Shown: piece by piece, positions 37,008 to 45,556 of the stretch
Layout: each line of letters opens with the position of its first letter
Position numbering within the stretch: the stretch's first letter is position 1
Assembly (NCBI RefSeq): GCF_018449605.1
Contig: NZ_JAAVUW010000004.1
Location: 124,001-188,000, forward strand
DNA length: 64,000 nucleotides
Reading direction: 5' to 3'
From: Luteibacter sp. dw_328
GTDB taxonomy: Bacteria > Pseudomonadota > Gammaproteobacteria > Xanthomonadales > Rhodanobacteraceae
Notes under the pieces: generated by a model
The model's input: only the letters and a program-made list of their open reading frames with translations
What the model was told of the DNA's origin: nothing
The model's database searches: none
Position numbers and translations under genes: made by a program

Positions 37008-37985
37008 ATGGAATACCGTCGTCTCGGTTCGACCGGCCTGAAACTTTCCGCGCTGTCGTATGGCGCATGGGTGACCTTCGGGCGACAGGTCGGGCGCTCC
37101 GATGCGCGCGAACTGATCGCGCTGGCCTACGATCGCGGTGTCAACTTCTTCGATAACGCCGAGACGTATAACGCGGGCGACGCCGAGCGGCTGATGGGCG
37201 ATGTGATCGCCGACCTGCGCCTGCCGCGCGATGCGTATTGCGTATCGAGCAAGGTCTATTTCGGTGCGGTGACCGACCCGAAACCGACGCAGCGCGGCCT
37301 CTCGCGCAAGCACGTCTTCGATGCCTGCCACCAGGCACTCGAGCGCCTGCGCGTCGATTATCTCGACCTGTATTTCTGCCATCGCCCCGATCCGGATACA
37401 CCTGTGGTGGAAACCGTGTGGGCGATGGATGCGTTGATTCGCCAGGGCAAGGTGCTTTATTGGGGTACGAGCGAGTGGCCGGCCGAGCTCATCGCCCAGG
37501 CGCATCGCGTCGCACGCGAGAACCATCTTGTTGCACCGTCGATGGAGCAGCCGCAGTACAACCTGTTGCATCGCGACCGCGTCGAGCAGGAATACGCATC
37601 GCTCTACGAAGAGCACGGCATGGGCACCACCATCTGGTCGCCGCTGGCGTCCGGCCTGCTCACGGGCAAGTACAACGATGGCATTCCTGATGACTCGCGC
37701 CTCGGCCAGGCAGGTAACGGCTGGCTACGTGACGCCCTTCTGGAAGATGGTGGCGCTAAGTTGAAGACAGTGCGCGCGCTGGCACCGATCGCCACCGAGC
37801 TCGGCTTGCCGATGGCGCGATTCGCGCTGGCATGGTGCCTGAAGAACCCGCACGTCTCGACCGTGATCCTCGGGGCGAGCAAGAAAGCGCAGCTCGAGGA
37901 GAACCTCATGGCGCTCGACGCGGTGAAGCTGCTCGACGATAGCGTGATGCGCAAGATCGATGCGGCGTTGAAGCCCGCCGCATAG
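37008..37985 (+). CDS. Aldo/keto reductase
   Basis: A 325-residue NADPH-dependent oxidoreductase of the Kv-beta/YghZ-like branch. It starts MEYRRLGSTGLKLSALSYG and has the catalytic Asp/Tyr pair in NFFDNAETYNAGDAE, Lys in VSSKVYFG and His in LDLYFCHRPDPDTPV. The NADPH site is in GASKKAQLEENL. AGGG lies eight bases before ATG 37008; an ATG two codons earlier is spaced too close. It follows pgpA by nine bases and may be the last gene of the rib-nusB operon. The substrate is unknown. Confidence 0.92.
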   Translation: MEYRRLGSTGLKLSALSYGAWVTFGRQVGRSDARELIALAYDRGVNFFDNAETYNAGDAERLMGDVIADLRLPRDAYCVSSKVYFGAVTDPKPTQRGLSRKHVFDACHQALERLRVDYLDLYFCHRPDPDTPVVETVWAMDALIRQGKVLYWGTSEWPAELIAQAHRVARENHLVAPSMEQPQYNLLHRDRVEQEYASLYEEHGMGTTIWSPLASGLLTGKYNDGIPDDSRLGQAGNGWLRDALLEDGGAKLKTVRALAPIATELGLPMARFALAWCLKNPHVSTVILGASKKAQLEENLMALDAVKLLDDSVMRKIDAALKPAA

Positions 37986-37998
37986 GGCGCGCTTTTCT

Positions 37999-38078
37999 GT
38001 AGGAGCCGATTCATCGGCGAAGGGTGCTCGCCGAAACCCGGACCGCTGCCGCGGGATCGCCGATGAATCGGCTCCTAC
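37999..38078. repeat. Composite REP-like inverted element
   Basis: Arms 37999-38020 and 38058-38078 are perfect inverted copies of the GCCGATTCATCGGC type. The spacer has GGGTGCTCGCC and CGCTGCCGCGGGA. It lies between two convergent genes (aldo/keto reductase and rsmE), where it may also help end transcription. Confidence 0.88.
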
Positions 38079-38087
38079 AGCTACAGG

Positions 38088-38822
38088 TTAAATGTCGCCG
38101 TATAGCGCCTGTAACGCCGCGATGGCAGCAAGGCCGGCCGTTTCGGTGCGGAGGATGCGCGGCCCCAGCTTCAGGCCCGTGAAGCCCGCGGTGGCGAGCG
38201 CCGTGCGGTCGCGTTCACCGAAGCCACCTTCGGGCCCGATAGCGAGGATGGCGGCTTCGCTGAGGTGGAGTTCGCCCGGGCGTTTGGTTCCTTCGGGCAG
38301 CAGGGCGAGGCGCATCGGGCCGCCTTCGCCCAGCGACGCGAGCCACGCAGCCAGCGGCTGCGCAGCCTCGATCACCGGCACCCGCGCACGTCCCGACTGT
38401 TCGCACGCACTCGACGCCACGGCGCGCCAATGCGCAAGACGCTTCTCGCTGCGGGCGGCGTCCAGCTTCACTTCAGAGCGCTCGGTGAGGATCGGGACGA
38501 TGCGCGCGATGCCGAGCTCGGTCGCCTTCTGCACGATCAGGTCCATCTTCTCGCCCCGCGCCACGCCCTGGGCGAGGGTGAGTGACAGCGGCGACTCGTT
38601 GGTGACCACGCGCCCTTCGCCTACCGAAGCGACCACTTCGCGCTTGCCGACCGAGGCGAGGGTGGCGTCGAACTCCATGCCATCGTCGCCAGCGAAGAGC
38701 ACCACCGGGGCGCCGACCTCCATGCGCAGCACCCGGGCGACATGCTCGCCGGCCTGGGCGGGCAGGGTGATGTCGCGGCCGGTGGCGAGCGGCGCGTCGA
38801 CGTGGATGCGGATGGTTCGCAT
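38088..38822 (-). CDS. rsmE: 16S rRNA (uracil-1498-N3)-methyltransferase RsmE
   Basis: A SPOUT-class methyltransferase. The 244-residue protein has an N-terminal PUA-like domain (HVARVLRMEVGAPVVLFAGD), the linker QGVARGEKMDLIVQKATELG, VPILTERSEVKL and the knot motifs AILAIGPEGGFGERD and LGPRILRTETAGLAAI. The start at 38822 (AAGG upstream) gives the usual N-terminus MRTIRIHV. Confidence 0.95.
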   Translation of the reverse strand: MRTIRIHVDAPLATGRDITLPAQAGEHVARVLRMEVGAPVVLFAGDDGMEFDATLASVGKREVVASVGEGRVVTNESPLSLTLAQGVARGEKMDLIVQKATELGIARIVPILTERSEVKLDAARSEKRLAHWRAVASSACEQSGRARVPVIEAAQPLAAWLASLGEGGPMRLALLPEGTKRPGELHLSEAAILAIGPEGGFGERDRTALATAGFTGLKLGPRILRTETAGLAAIAALQALYGDI

Positions 38823-38904
38823 GGATGAGCCTTGTGTCACGGAACGTCCATTGTAGCGAGCGGCGAGGCTCGCTATCGTCGGCTCATTCACGACGGAGCC
38901 TTGC

Positions 38905-39531
38905 ATGCCGATCGCCTGGTACTTCGATTTCGTTTCCATGTTCAGCTGGCTTCAGTGGCCGGCGGTGCGCGACCTATGCAGGACACACGAGGTTTCGCTG
39001 CGGCCGATGCTGTTCGGGGCCCTCCTCAAGCAGATGGAGCAACGCGGCCCGGCGGAGATCGAGGGCAAACGTGAGTTCACCTATCGCTACGCCCTGTGGC
39101 GTGCACGGCAAGCCGACGTACCGCTGAAGTTCCCGCCGACCCATCCGTTCAATCCGCTGCCGGCCCTGCGCCTATGCATCGCGGCAGGTGGCACCGTGGA
39201 AGCCGTGGGTGCGATCTTCGAATGGATATGGGCCCATGGGCGCGCGGCGGACACGCCGGAGGCCCTGGCCCCGCTGGCGGCGTCGCTGGGTATCACCGAC
39301 CTTCGCGCCGCCCTGTCGGCGCCCGAGGTCAAGGCGGCCTTGCAGGCCAACTTCGAGCTGGCCATGCAGGACCGGGTGTTCGGCGTGCCGACCCTCGCGA
39401 TCGGCGGCGAGCTGTTCTGGGGTGCGGATGCCCATGACTTCGCCATGGACTTCCTCGCCCATCCCGACTTGTTCGACGACGCGGAGATGGCCCGGCTGGG
39501 CGATCTCCCGATCGGCCTTTCGCGGATCTAG
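38905..39531 (+). CDS. 2-hydroxychromene-2-carboxylate isomerase-like (DsbA-fold, kappa GST)
   Basis: A 208-residue thioredoxin-fold protein of the HCCA isomerase/kappa glutathione transferase family. It starts AWYFDFVSMFSWL (Ser at the position that activates glutathione), has the family FKPxxFG-like VSLRPMLFGALLKQ, and FGVPTLAIGGELFWGAD at the C-terminus. No aromatic degradation genes are nearby, so a general glutathione-linked role is more likely than naphthalene catabolism. Its last four bases overlap the bioA stop on the other strand. Confidence 0.87.
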   Translation: MPIAWYFDFVSMFSWLQWPAVRDLCRTHEVSLRPMLFGALLKQMEQRGPAEIEGKREFTYRYALWRARQADVPLKFPPTHPFNPLPALRLCIAAGGTVEAVGAIFEWIWAHGRAADTPEALAPLAASLGITDLRAALSAPEVKAALQANFELAMQDRVFGVPTLAIGGELFWGADAHDFAMDFLAHPDLFDDAEMARLGDLPIGLSRI

Positions 39532-40871
39532 CGCACGGCTTTTTCGATGCCGGCGATGGCGGTGTCGACCATGAAGTCGATCTCGCTTTCGGTGATGACG
39601 TAGGGCGGCATGAAGTACACGATGTTGCCGAGCGGCCGCAGCAGCGCGCCATGGTCCAGACCATGGCGGTAGACACGAAGGCCGCGCCGGTCGGTGGCGG
39701 GGAAGGGCGTGCGGGTCGCCTTGTCGGCGACCAGTTCGATCGCGGCGATCATGCCGGTCTGGCGTACGTCGGCCACGTGGGGATGGTCGACCAGCGGGGC
39801 GATCCGCTTTGCCATATGGGCGGCGAGCACGCGGTTACGCTCGAGCACGGGGTCGTCGCGGAAGATCTTCATCGTGGCCGTGGCAGCGCGACAGGCCAGT
39901 GGATTGCCGGTATAGCTGTGCGAATGCAGGAAGGCCTTGCCCGCCGCGTACTCGGCGTAAAAGGCCTGGTAGACGTCATTCGTTGTGACCACCGCCGAAA
40001 GCGGCATGAAGCCACCTGTCAGGCCCTTGGACAGGCACATGAAGTCCGGCGAGATACCGGCCTGCTCGCAGGCGAACAGCGTGCCGGTGCGGCCGAAGCC
40101 CACGGCGATTTCGTCGGCGATGAAGTGCACCTGGAACTCATCGCAGAGGGCGCGCAGGCCCGTGAGGTAGGAGGCGTCGTACATGCGCATGCCGCCGGCG
40201 CACTGGACCAGCGGCTCGACGATCACCGCGCAGGTTTCGTGCGCATGCCGTTCGAGCAGGGCGCGCATTTCGCCAAGGCGCCGCGCGGCGATTTCTTTCG
40301 GGGTTTCGCCCGGCTCGCCTTCGTAGGTGTCGGGGGAGGGCGCCAGTTCCGGGGTCAACAGCAACGGCGCATAGGTCTTGCGGTACAGCGCCACGTCGCT
40401 GACCGAGAGCGCACCCAGCGTCTCACCGTGGTAGCTGCCGGTGAGGGCGATGAAGCGGGTCTTCTCGCCGTGGCCCTGGTTGAGCCAGTAGTGGAAGCTC
40501 ATCTTCAGCGCCACTTCGACGGCCGCCGAGCCGTTGTCGGCGAGGAAAACCCGGTCCAGGCCCTTCGGTGTGATACGGACCAGTTCCTCGGCCAGTTCCA
40601 CCGCCGGTTCATGCGTGAAGCCGGCGAAGATCACGTGCTCGAGGCGATCCAGCTGGTCTTTCAGGGCTGCCGCGATCCGCGGCTCCGCGTGGCCGAACAG
40701 GTTGGTCCACCAGGAGCTGACGGCGTCCAGATAGCGTTTGCCGTCCGCGCCGACCAGCCACGCCCCTTCACCGCGTACCACGGGTACCATGGGCAGGGTT
40801 TCGTGGTCGTGCATCTGGGTGCACGGGTGCCAGAGGACGGAGAGGTCGCGCGCGACAAGGGCATCGGTCAT
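39528..40871 (-). CDS. bioA: Adenosylmethionine-8-amino-7-oxononanoate aminotransferase
   Basis: Biotin synthesis enzyme that makes 7,8-diaminononanoate with S-adenosylmethionine as amino donor. The 447-residue class III aminotransferase shows LWHPCTQMHDHE at the N-terminus, FVFADNGSAAVEVALKM-type FLADNGSAAVEVALKMS, ALTGSYHGETLGALSV and the PLP Lys in LCLSKGLTGG. Other bio genes are not in the window. It is divergent from gspN. Confidence 0.95.
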   Translation of the reverse strand: MTDALVARDLSVLWHPCTQMHDHETLPMVPVVRGEGAWLVGADGKRYLDAVSSWWTNLFGHAEPRIAAALKDQLDRLEHVIFAGFTHEPAVELAEELVRITPKGLDRVFLADNGSAAVEVALKMSFHYWLNQGHGEKTRFIALTGSYHGETLGALSVSDVALYRKTYAPLLLTPELAPSPDTYEGEPGETPKEIAARRLGEMRALLERHAHETCAVIVEPLVQCAGGMRMYDASYLTGLRALCDEFQVHFIADEIAVGFGRTGTLFACEQAGISPDFMCLSKGLTGGFMPLSAVVTTNDVYQAFYAEYAAGKAFLHSHSYTGNPLACRAATATMKIFRDDPVLERNRVLAAHMAKRIAPLVDHPHVADVRQTGMIAAIELVADKATRTPFPATDRRGLRVYRHGLDHGALLRPLGNIVYFMPPYVITESEIDFMVDTAIAGIEKAVR

Positions 40872-40927
40872 CCGCCCATGATCGCCCCCTGCGGCCTTGT
40901 CCTCAAGTCGAGAGGTGAGGTGATCGT

Positions 40928-41704
40928 TTGAAGTGGTTTCGTCGGATCGGCCTGGTTGTCGTCCTGCTGGCGTTCGCTGCCGGTCTGTTCTACTGGTTCA
41001 TGCCGGCTGGCGTGGCCACGTCGCTTCTCGCCCGCCGGGCACACGGGTTCGTCCTCGACGATGTCTCCGGCACCGTGTGGGACGGCCGGGCTGGCAAGGT
41101 CACCACGATCGACGGGCGCGAGCTGGGCGCCCTGACCTGGCACCTGGGCCGTGATGCCATCCTCGGCCGCACCCATCTGGATATGAACCTCGATGGACGT
41201 GCCGGCCGGTTCCAGGGGCACCTCGAACGGCCCGACGCGGACCACATGATCTGGACCGGTGTCGACTTCCGCCTGGACGCCACGGCCCTGAGTGGTCCCG
41301 CGCTGCCGCCGGAGCTGGTTCCGGTCGGTGTGATCGAAGGCAAGGTGCCGCGCGCCGAACTGCAGGGCAACTGGCCGGTCGCGCTGGATGCCGACATCCT
41401 CTGGAAGGCCGCCGCCGTGAAAACGCCCGAAGGCCACATCGCCCTGGGTGCCATCGCGTTGAAAGCCGGTAGCCAGGGCGGCATCCTGCGCGCGACGCTT
41501 GCCGATGACGGCCAGGGGTCGTTGTTGGTTCATGCCGCGCTCGCCGCGACGCCACTTGGCTGGCGACTCGATGGCCGGCTGGTGCCGCGCATCGAGGACA
41601 CCGCACTTTCCCATCTCATTGCGCGTTTCGGTCCCCTGGGTCGCGACGGTGCCGTCAACCTCCAACGCAAGGCAGGGCTCGCGCCCTCGATCATCACGCC
41701 ATGA
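40928..41704 (+). CDS. gspN: Type II secretion system protein N (GspN-like)
   Basis: A 258-residue single-pass membrane protein with an N-terminal anchor (about residues 6-28) and a periplasmic GspN domain: DVSGTVWDGRAGKV, LTWHLGRDAIL and VPRAELQGNWPVALDA. The TTG start has AGGTG seven bases upstream. No other type II secretion genes are in the window, so it is separated from the main cluster or is an orphan. It begins a five-gene series in which each start overlaps the previous stop. Confidence 0.82.
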   Translation: MKWFRRIGLVVVLLAFAAGLFYWFMPAGVATSLLARRAHGFVLDDVSGTVWDGRAGKVTTIDGRELGALTWHLGRDAILGRTHLDMNLDGRAGRFQGHLERPDADHMIWTGVDFRLDATALSGPALPPELVPVGVIEGKVPRAELQGNWPVALDADILWKAAAVKTPEGHIALGAIALKAGSQGGILRATLADDGQGSLLVHAALAATPLGWRLDGRLVPRIEDTALSHLIARFGPLGRDGAVNLQRKAGLAPSIITP

Positions 41705-42489
41705 CCGACACTCTCGACAAGGCGCTCGCCGCCGCGCGCGACGCCGCCGGCGCGGCCGCCGACATCATCCTGCATTACTGGCGCACGGGCGTCGACGTTA
41801 TCGTCAAGGGTGACGATACCCCGGTGACCATCGCCGACCGTGAAGCGGAAATGGCCATCCGCGGCATTCTCGCCAAAGCCCTTCCCGACGCAGGCATTTA
41901 CGGCGAGGAGTACGGTGCCGACGATACGTCGCGCGACTATCTGTGGCTGGTCGACCCGCTCGATGGCACCAAGAGCTTTGTTCGCCGCACGCCGTTCTTC
42001 TCGACCCAGATCGCGCTGATGCATCGGGGCGAGCTCGTGCTCGGCGTCTCCTCGGCGCCCGTCTATGGCGAGCGCATGTGGGCCGTGCGCGGACGCGGTG
42101 CCTGGCTCGATGGTGAGCCAGTGCGCGTCGCGGCGACGGCATCGATGGCGGAGGCGTCGATCTCGACGGGCAACGTGAAGACGCTGACCGCCGATGCCCG
42201 CTGGAATGCATTGGGCAGCATGATCCGCGAAAGCAATCGCATTCGCGGCTATGGTGACTTCTGTCACTACCATCTTCTCGCACGCGGCGCTCTCGACCTC
42301 GTGATCGAGTCCGACGTGAACATCCTCGATATCGCCGCACTGGCCGTCATCGTGCGCGAGGCGGGTGGTGTTTTCACCGATATCGACGGGGCCGCCCTGG
42401 GCCTGGAAACGCGCGGCGTGCTTGCCGGCACACCCGCCATCCATGCCGCGGCACTCGCGAGACTGACCGGCGCTACAATCGACCGATGA
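41701..42489 (+). CDS. Inositol monophosphatase-superfamily phosphatase, HisN-like
   Basis: A 262-residue Mg-dependent, Li-sensitive-type phosphatase. Metal-binding motifs are GEEYG, WLVDPLDGTKSFVRRTPFF and the C-terminal ESDVNILDIAALAVIVREAGG. The stretch RIRGYGDFCHYHLLARGALDLV resembles histidinol-phosphatases of the HisN type, but general inositol phosphatase activity is not excluded. It overlaps gspN and nudE by four bases each (ATGA). Confidence 0.87.
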   Translation: MTDTLDKALAAARDAAGAAADIILHYWRTGVDVIVKGDDTPVTIADREAEMAIRGILAKALPDAGIYGEEYGADDTSRDYLWLVDPLDGTKSFVRRTPFFSTQIALMHRGELVLGVSSAPVYGERMWAVRGRGAWLDGEPVRVAATASMAEASISTGNVKTLTADARWNALGSMIRESNRIRGYGDFCHYHLLARGALDLVIESDVNILDIAALAVIVREAGGVFTDIDGAALGLETRGVLAGTPAIHAAALARLTGATIDR

Positions 42490-43043
42490 ACAAACGTCCG
42501 AAAATCCTGGCGACGCGTGACGCACCCGACAGCCATTTCCGCCGCGTGGAAGAGGTGGACCTGGAGTTCTCGAACGGCGAGCGCCGCACTTACCAGCGCC
42601 TCAAGGGCGGTGGATTCGGTGCCGTGCTGATCGTTGCCATGCGCGACCCGGAAACCGTGCTGCTCGTACGCGAGTACGGCGTCGGCGTGGACCGCTACGA
42701 ACTCGGCGTGCCCAAGGGCCGCCTCGATCGCGACGAAACCGCCGAGCAGGGCGCGGACCGCGAGTTGAAGGAAGAAGTCGGATTCGGCGCACGCAAGCTG
42801 AAGATCCTCGGCACGCTGTCGCTGTCGCCGTCGTATATGACGCACCTGGGTTATGTGGTGCTGGCCGAGGACCTCTACCCGGAGCGTCTGCAGGGCGACG
42901 AACCCGAGGAGCTGGAGGTCGTGCCCTGGCGCATGGACAACCTGCACGAGCTGCTTGCCCGTGACGATGTCACCGAAGGGCGTTCGATCGCCGCCCTCTT
43001 CATGGCCCGCGAGTATCTCGCCGGTCGCTACAAGCCGACGTGA
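42486..43043 (+). CDS. nudE: ADP compounds hydrolase NudE (Nudix)
   Basis: A 185-residue Nudix hydrolase that cleaves ADP-ribose, NADH and Ap3A in relatives. The Nudix box is complete: G-RLDRD-E-TAEQGAD-REL-KEEVGF. The preceding VLLVREYGVGVDRYELGVPK is typical of NudE. ATGA overlap upstream and GTGA overlap downstream place it in the middle of the phosphohydrolase operon. Confidence 0.92.
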   Translation: MNKRPKILATRDAPDSHFRRVEEVDLEFSNGERRTYQRLKGGGFGAVLIVAMRDPETVLLVREYGVGVDRYELGVPKGRLDRDETAEQGADRELKEEVGFGARKLKILGTLSLSPSYMTHLGYVVLAEDLYPERLQGDEPEELEVVPWRMDNLHELLARDDVTEGRSIAALFMAREYLAGRYKPT

Positions 43044-43861
43044 CCGCCGCGCCCTGCGCCCGTTGGCTCGATCCTGTCTGCGCGATCGCGCAGCGGGCCG
43101 CCGAGGCGATCCTGGCCGTCTACGCTCAGGACTTCGAAGTCATCTGCAAGGACGACAACTCGCCGGTCACTGCTGCCGACCTTGCCGCGCAGCGCGTGAT
43201 CGAAGAAGGCTTGCGTGAACTCGCACCCGGCATACCGGTGATTTCCGAAGAAGCGCTTGCCGCGCCCTGGTCTGAACGACGCACGTGGCGCCGCTACTGG
43301 CTGGTCGACCCGCTCGACGGTACGCGCGAGTTCGTCAAGCGCAACGGCGAGTTCAGCGTGAACATCGCCCTGATCGAAGATCATCGCCCCGTGCTCGGCG
43401 TGGTGCTGGCGCCGGTCACCGGCGATCTGTACGCCGCGGCGAGTGGCTGCGGCGCCTGGCGTCAAAGTACGCCCACGTCCGAACGGGTCGCGATACATGC
43501 CCGGCAGGCCGGTAGCCTGCTCCGCGTCACCGGCAGCCGTTCGCATGCGGGTGTTCGCGCGGTCACGTTGCTCGACCGTCTGGGCGAACACGAAACCTTC
43601 GCGCTCGGTTCCTCGCTGAAGTTCTGCGTCATTGCGCGCGGCGACGCGGATATCTATCTGCGCCTGGGCGCGACTTCGGAATGGGATACCGCCGCTGCCC
43701 AGTGTGTCCTCGAGGAGGCCGGCGGTGCGGTACTCGATCTGGCCGGCCGGCCGTTCCGATACAACACGCGCGATTCACTGATCAATCCCGAATTCATTGC
43801 CTGCGGCGACACGTCGATCGACTGGGCTGGGCGACTTATCGATCCGGAGGATGCCGCGTGA
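43040..43861 (+). CDS. cysQ: 3'(2'),5'-bisphosphate nucleotidase CysQ
   Basis: Converts adenosine 3',5'-bisphosphate to AMP, clearing a by-product of sulfate assimilation. The 273-residue protein has the CysQ pattern DNSPVTAADLAAQRVIEEGL, ISEEALAAPW, YWLVDPLDGTREFVKRNGEF and EWDTAAAQCVLEEAGG. The GTG start overlaps the nudE stop. With the previous IMPase gene it gives two related phosphatases in one operon. Confidence 0.94.
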   Translation: MTAAPCARWLDPVCAIAQRAAEAILAVYAQDFEVICKDDNSPVTAADLAAQRVIEEGLRELAPGIPVISEEALAAPWSERRTWRRYWLVDPLDGTREFVKRNGEFSVNIALIEDHRPVLGVVLAPVTGDLYAAASGCGAWRQSTPTSERVAIHARQAGSLLRVTGSRSHAGVRAVTLLDRLGEHETFALGSSLKFCVIARGDADIYLRLGATSEWDTAAAQCVLEEAGGAVLDLAGRPFRYNTRDSLINPEFIACGDTSIDWAGRLIDPEDAA

Positions 43862-44649
43862 CGCGACCGGTGGACGAACTCATCGCCATCATGGCGCGCC
43901 TGCGCGATCCTGAGAACGGCTGCCCGTGGGATGTGAAGCAGAGCTTCGCAACCATCGCGCCGTACACCATCGAGGAAGCGTACGAAGTTGCCGATGCGAT
44001 CGACCGCAACGACATGACCGACCTGCGCGACGAGCTGGGCGATCTGCTGCTGCAGGTGGTCTTCCACTCGCGCATGGCCGAGGAAGCAGGGCATTTCGCT
44101 TTCGGCGACGTTGTCGCGGAAATTTGCGACAAGATGGTCCGCCGCCATCCGCACGTGTTCGAAGACGTGAGGCATGAAAGCCTCGCGGCGCAGTCTCGCG
44201 ACTGGGACCGGCTGAAGGCCGAAGAGCGCGCGGCCAAGGGCGGTGAAGACACCAGCGCGTTGGCTGGCATTTCGCATGGCCTGCCGGAATGGCAGCGCGC
44301 GGTGAAATTGCAAAAGCGCGCAGCTAACGTCGGCTTTGACTGGCCCGACCATCGTCCGGTATTGGACAAGATGGCGGAAGAGATTGAAGAGGTACGGCAC
44401 GAGTTCGACAACGGCGCCGATGAAGAACGGCTTGCCGACGAGATCGGCGACGTGTTGTTCGTCGCAGCGAATCTTGCGCGGCATGCGAAGGTGGATGTGT
44501 CGCGTGCATTGCGCGGGGCGAACGCCAAGTTCGAGCGTCGGTTTCGCGCGATGGAGGCCATTGCGGCGAGCGAGGGGCGGTTGCTTGCGTCGTATCCGCT
44601 GGACGAGCAGGAGGCGTTGTGGGTGAGGGTGAAGCGCGAGGGTGTTTGA
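43858..44649 (+). CDS. mazG: Nucleoside triphosphate pyrophosphohydrolase MazG
   Basis: Hydrolyses NTPs and dNTPs to monophosphates. The 263-residue protein has two MazG domains. The first has CPWDVKQSF, EEAYEVADAI and ELGDLLLQVVFHSRMAEE; the second has EIEEVRHEF and DEIGDVLFVAANLARH. The GTG overlapping the cysQ stop is chosen because upstream codons lie in cysQ. It is the last gene of the operon, followed by three REP-like repeats. Confidence 0.95.
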   Translation: MTRPVDELIAIMARLRDPENGCPWDVKQSFATIAPYTIEEAYEVADAIDRNDMTDLRDELGDLLLQVVFHSRMAEEAGHFAFGDVVAEICDKMVRRHPHVFEDVRHESLAAQSRDWDRLKAEERAAKGGEDTSALAGISHGLPEWQRAVKLQKRAANVGFDWPDHRPVLDKMAEEIEEVRHEFDNGADEERLADEIGDVLFVAANLARHAKVDVSRALRGANAKFERRFRAMEAIAASEGRLLASYPLDEQEALWVRVKREGV

Positions 44650-44660
44650 TTGCTGGCGCG

Positions 44661-44772
44661 AGCACCCATCGCCGCTGAAGCGGCTCCCACATAACGCATC
44701 GCCGCTGAAGCGGCTCCCACAGGGAGCCTGCGCGCCGCTCTTGTGGGAGCCGCTTCAGCGGCGATGGGTGCT
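44661..44772. repeat. Cluster of three REP-like repeats after mazG
   Basis: Copies at 44667-44690 and 44698-44720 point the same way and 44742-44765 is inverted. The outer pair extends to 30 complementary bases (44661-44690 with 44743-44772, including GGGTGCT). All are the GCCGCTTCAGCGGC type. Confidence 0.88.
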
Positions 44773-44784
44773 AGCAATGACGCA

Positions 44785-44813
44785 CGAAAAAACGGGGCCG
44801 GAGGGCCCCGTTT
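44785..44813 (-). terminator. Rho-independent terminator
   Basis: On the minus strand, CGGGGCC and GGCCCCG form a seven-pair stem with a short loop, followed by six T. It lies just after the stop of the His/Gly-rich protein gene. Confidence 0.88.
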
Positions 44814-44825
44814 CCGTCTGACGAC

Positions 44826-45386
44826 TTACTTGCTGCTAGCAGCCGGCGCAGCCGCCGCACGCTGCTGCATACGCGCCTTGAACGCTTCCATGTCCTGGTG
44901 ACGCTTCTGGTCCTGCGCGAGGTTCTCGTCGAGGCTCTTGCGCAGCGTCGAGATCGCGGCGTCCACGTTCGTCGGCTGCATCTGAGCACGGGCGAGGTGG
45001 CGGTAGGCGTAGTCGCGCACGCGCGGGTTCTGCGACTTGGCGAGGACTTCGTTGTACAGCGCCGGCAATTCCTTGCTGCGGCCGGTCAGGACATAGAGGC
45101 GCTCGAGGCTGTGCAGGTCGCCGATGACGCCGCCCTGCTCCTTGCCGTGGCCGTGCCTGGCCCACTCGCCGCGGCCGTGCTCACCACCACGACCGTCCTG
45201 GCCGTCATGGCCCCACTGGCCGCCATGACCCCATTTCGGGCCCTGTCCAGCAGGGGTGCCCGCCTGGGCGGAACGTGCGGTCGGAGCCGACGGGGTCTGG
45301 GGGGCGGCATCCTGCGCGAACGCGAAGGCGGTGGAGCCGGCGAGGAGCAGGGAAGCGGCACTGGCGATCAGGGTCTTGCGTTGCAT
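44826..45386 (-). CDS. Exported His/Gly-rich protein with helical repeat-like C-terminus
   Basis: I do not recognise this gene. The 186-residue precursor has a signal peptide (1-25, ending AFAFAQ). A segment rich in His, Gly and Trp (about residues 42-78: GPKWGHGGQWGHDG and on) could bind metal ions. The C-terminal part (about 80-175) is helical, with a TPR-like pattern (LYVLTGRSKELPALYNEV, DYAYRHLARAQM, AAISTLRKSLDENLAQ). A strong terminator follows. It is divergent from the GSG-repeat protein gene, 170 bases away. Confidence 0.72.
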   Translation of the reverse strand: MQRKTLIASAASLLLAGSTAFAFAQDAAPQTPSAPTARSAQAGTPAGQGPKWGHGGQWGHDGQDGRGGEHGRGEWARHGHGKEQGGVIGDLHSLERLYVLTGRSKELPALYNEVLAKSQNPRVRDYAYRHLARAQMQPTNVDAAISTLRKSLDENLAQDQKRHQDMEAFKARMQQRAAAAPAASSK

Positions 45387-45556
45387 AGGTTGTCTCCCGG
45401 TTAGGTGGTGCACGGGGAAAAACGTGCCGCCTCGCCACCGGTTGACCGGTTCGTTGCCGCCCGGTCAGCTTCGTGTGAAGAAATGAGAAGGTTGCAACCT
45501 TTTTCGGGCGGCCGGCATCCATCACTGGTACACCGAATCACTACCGGAGCAAAATC

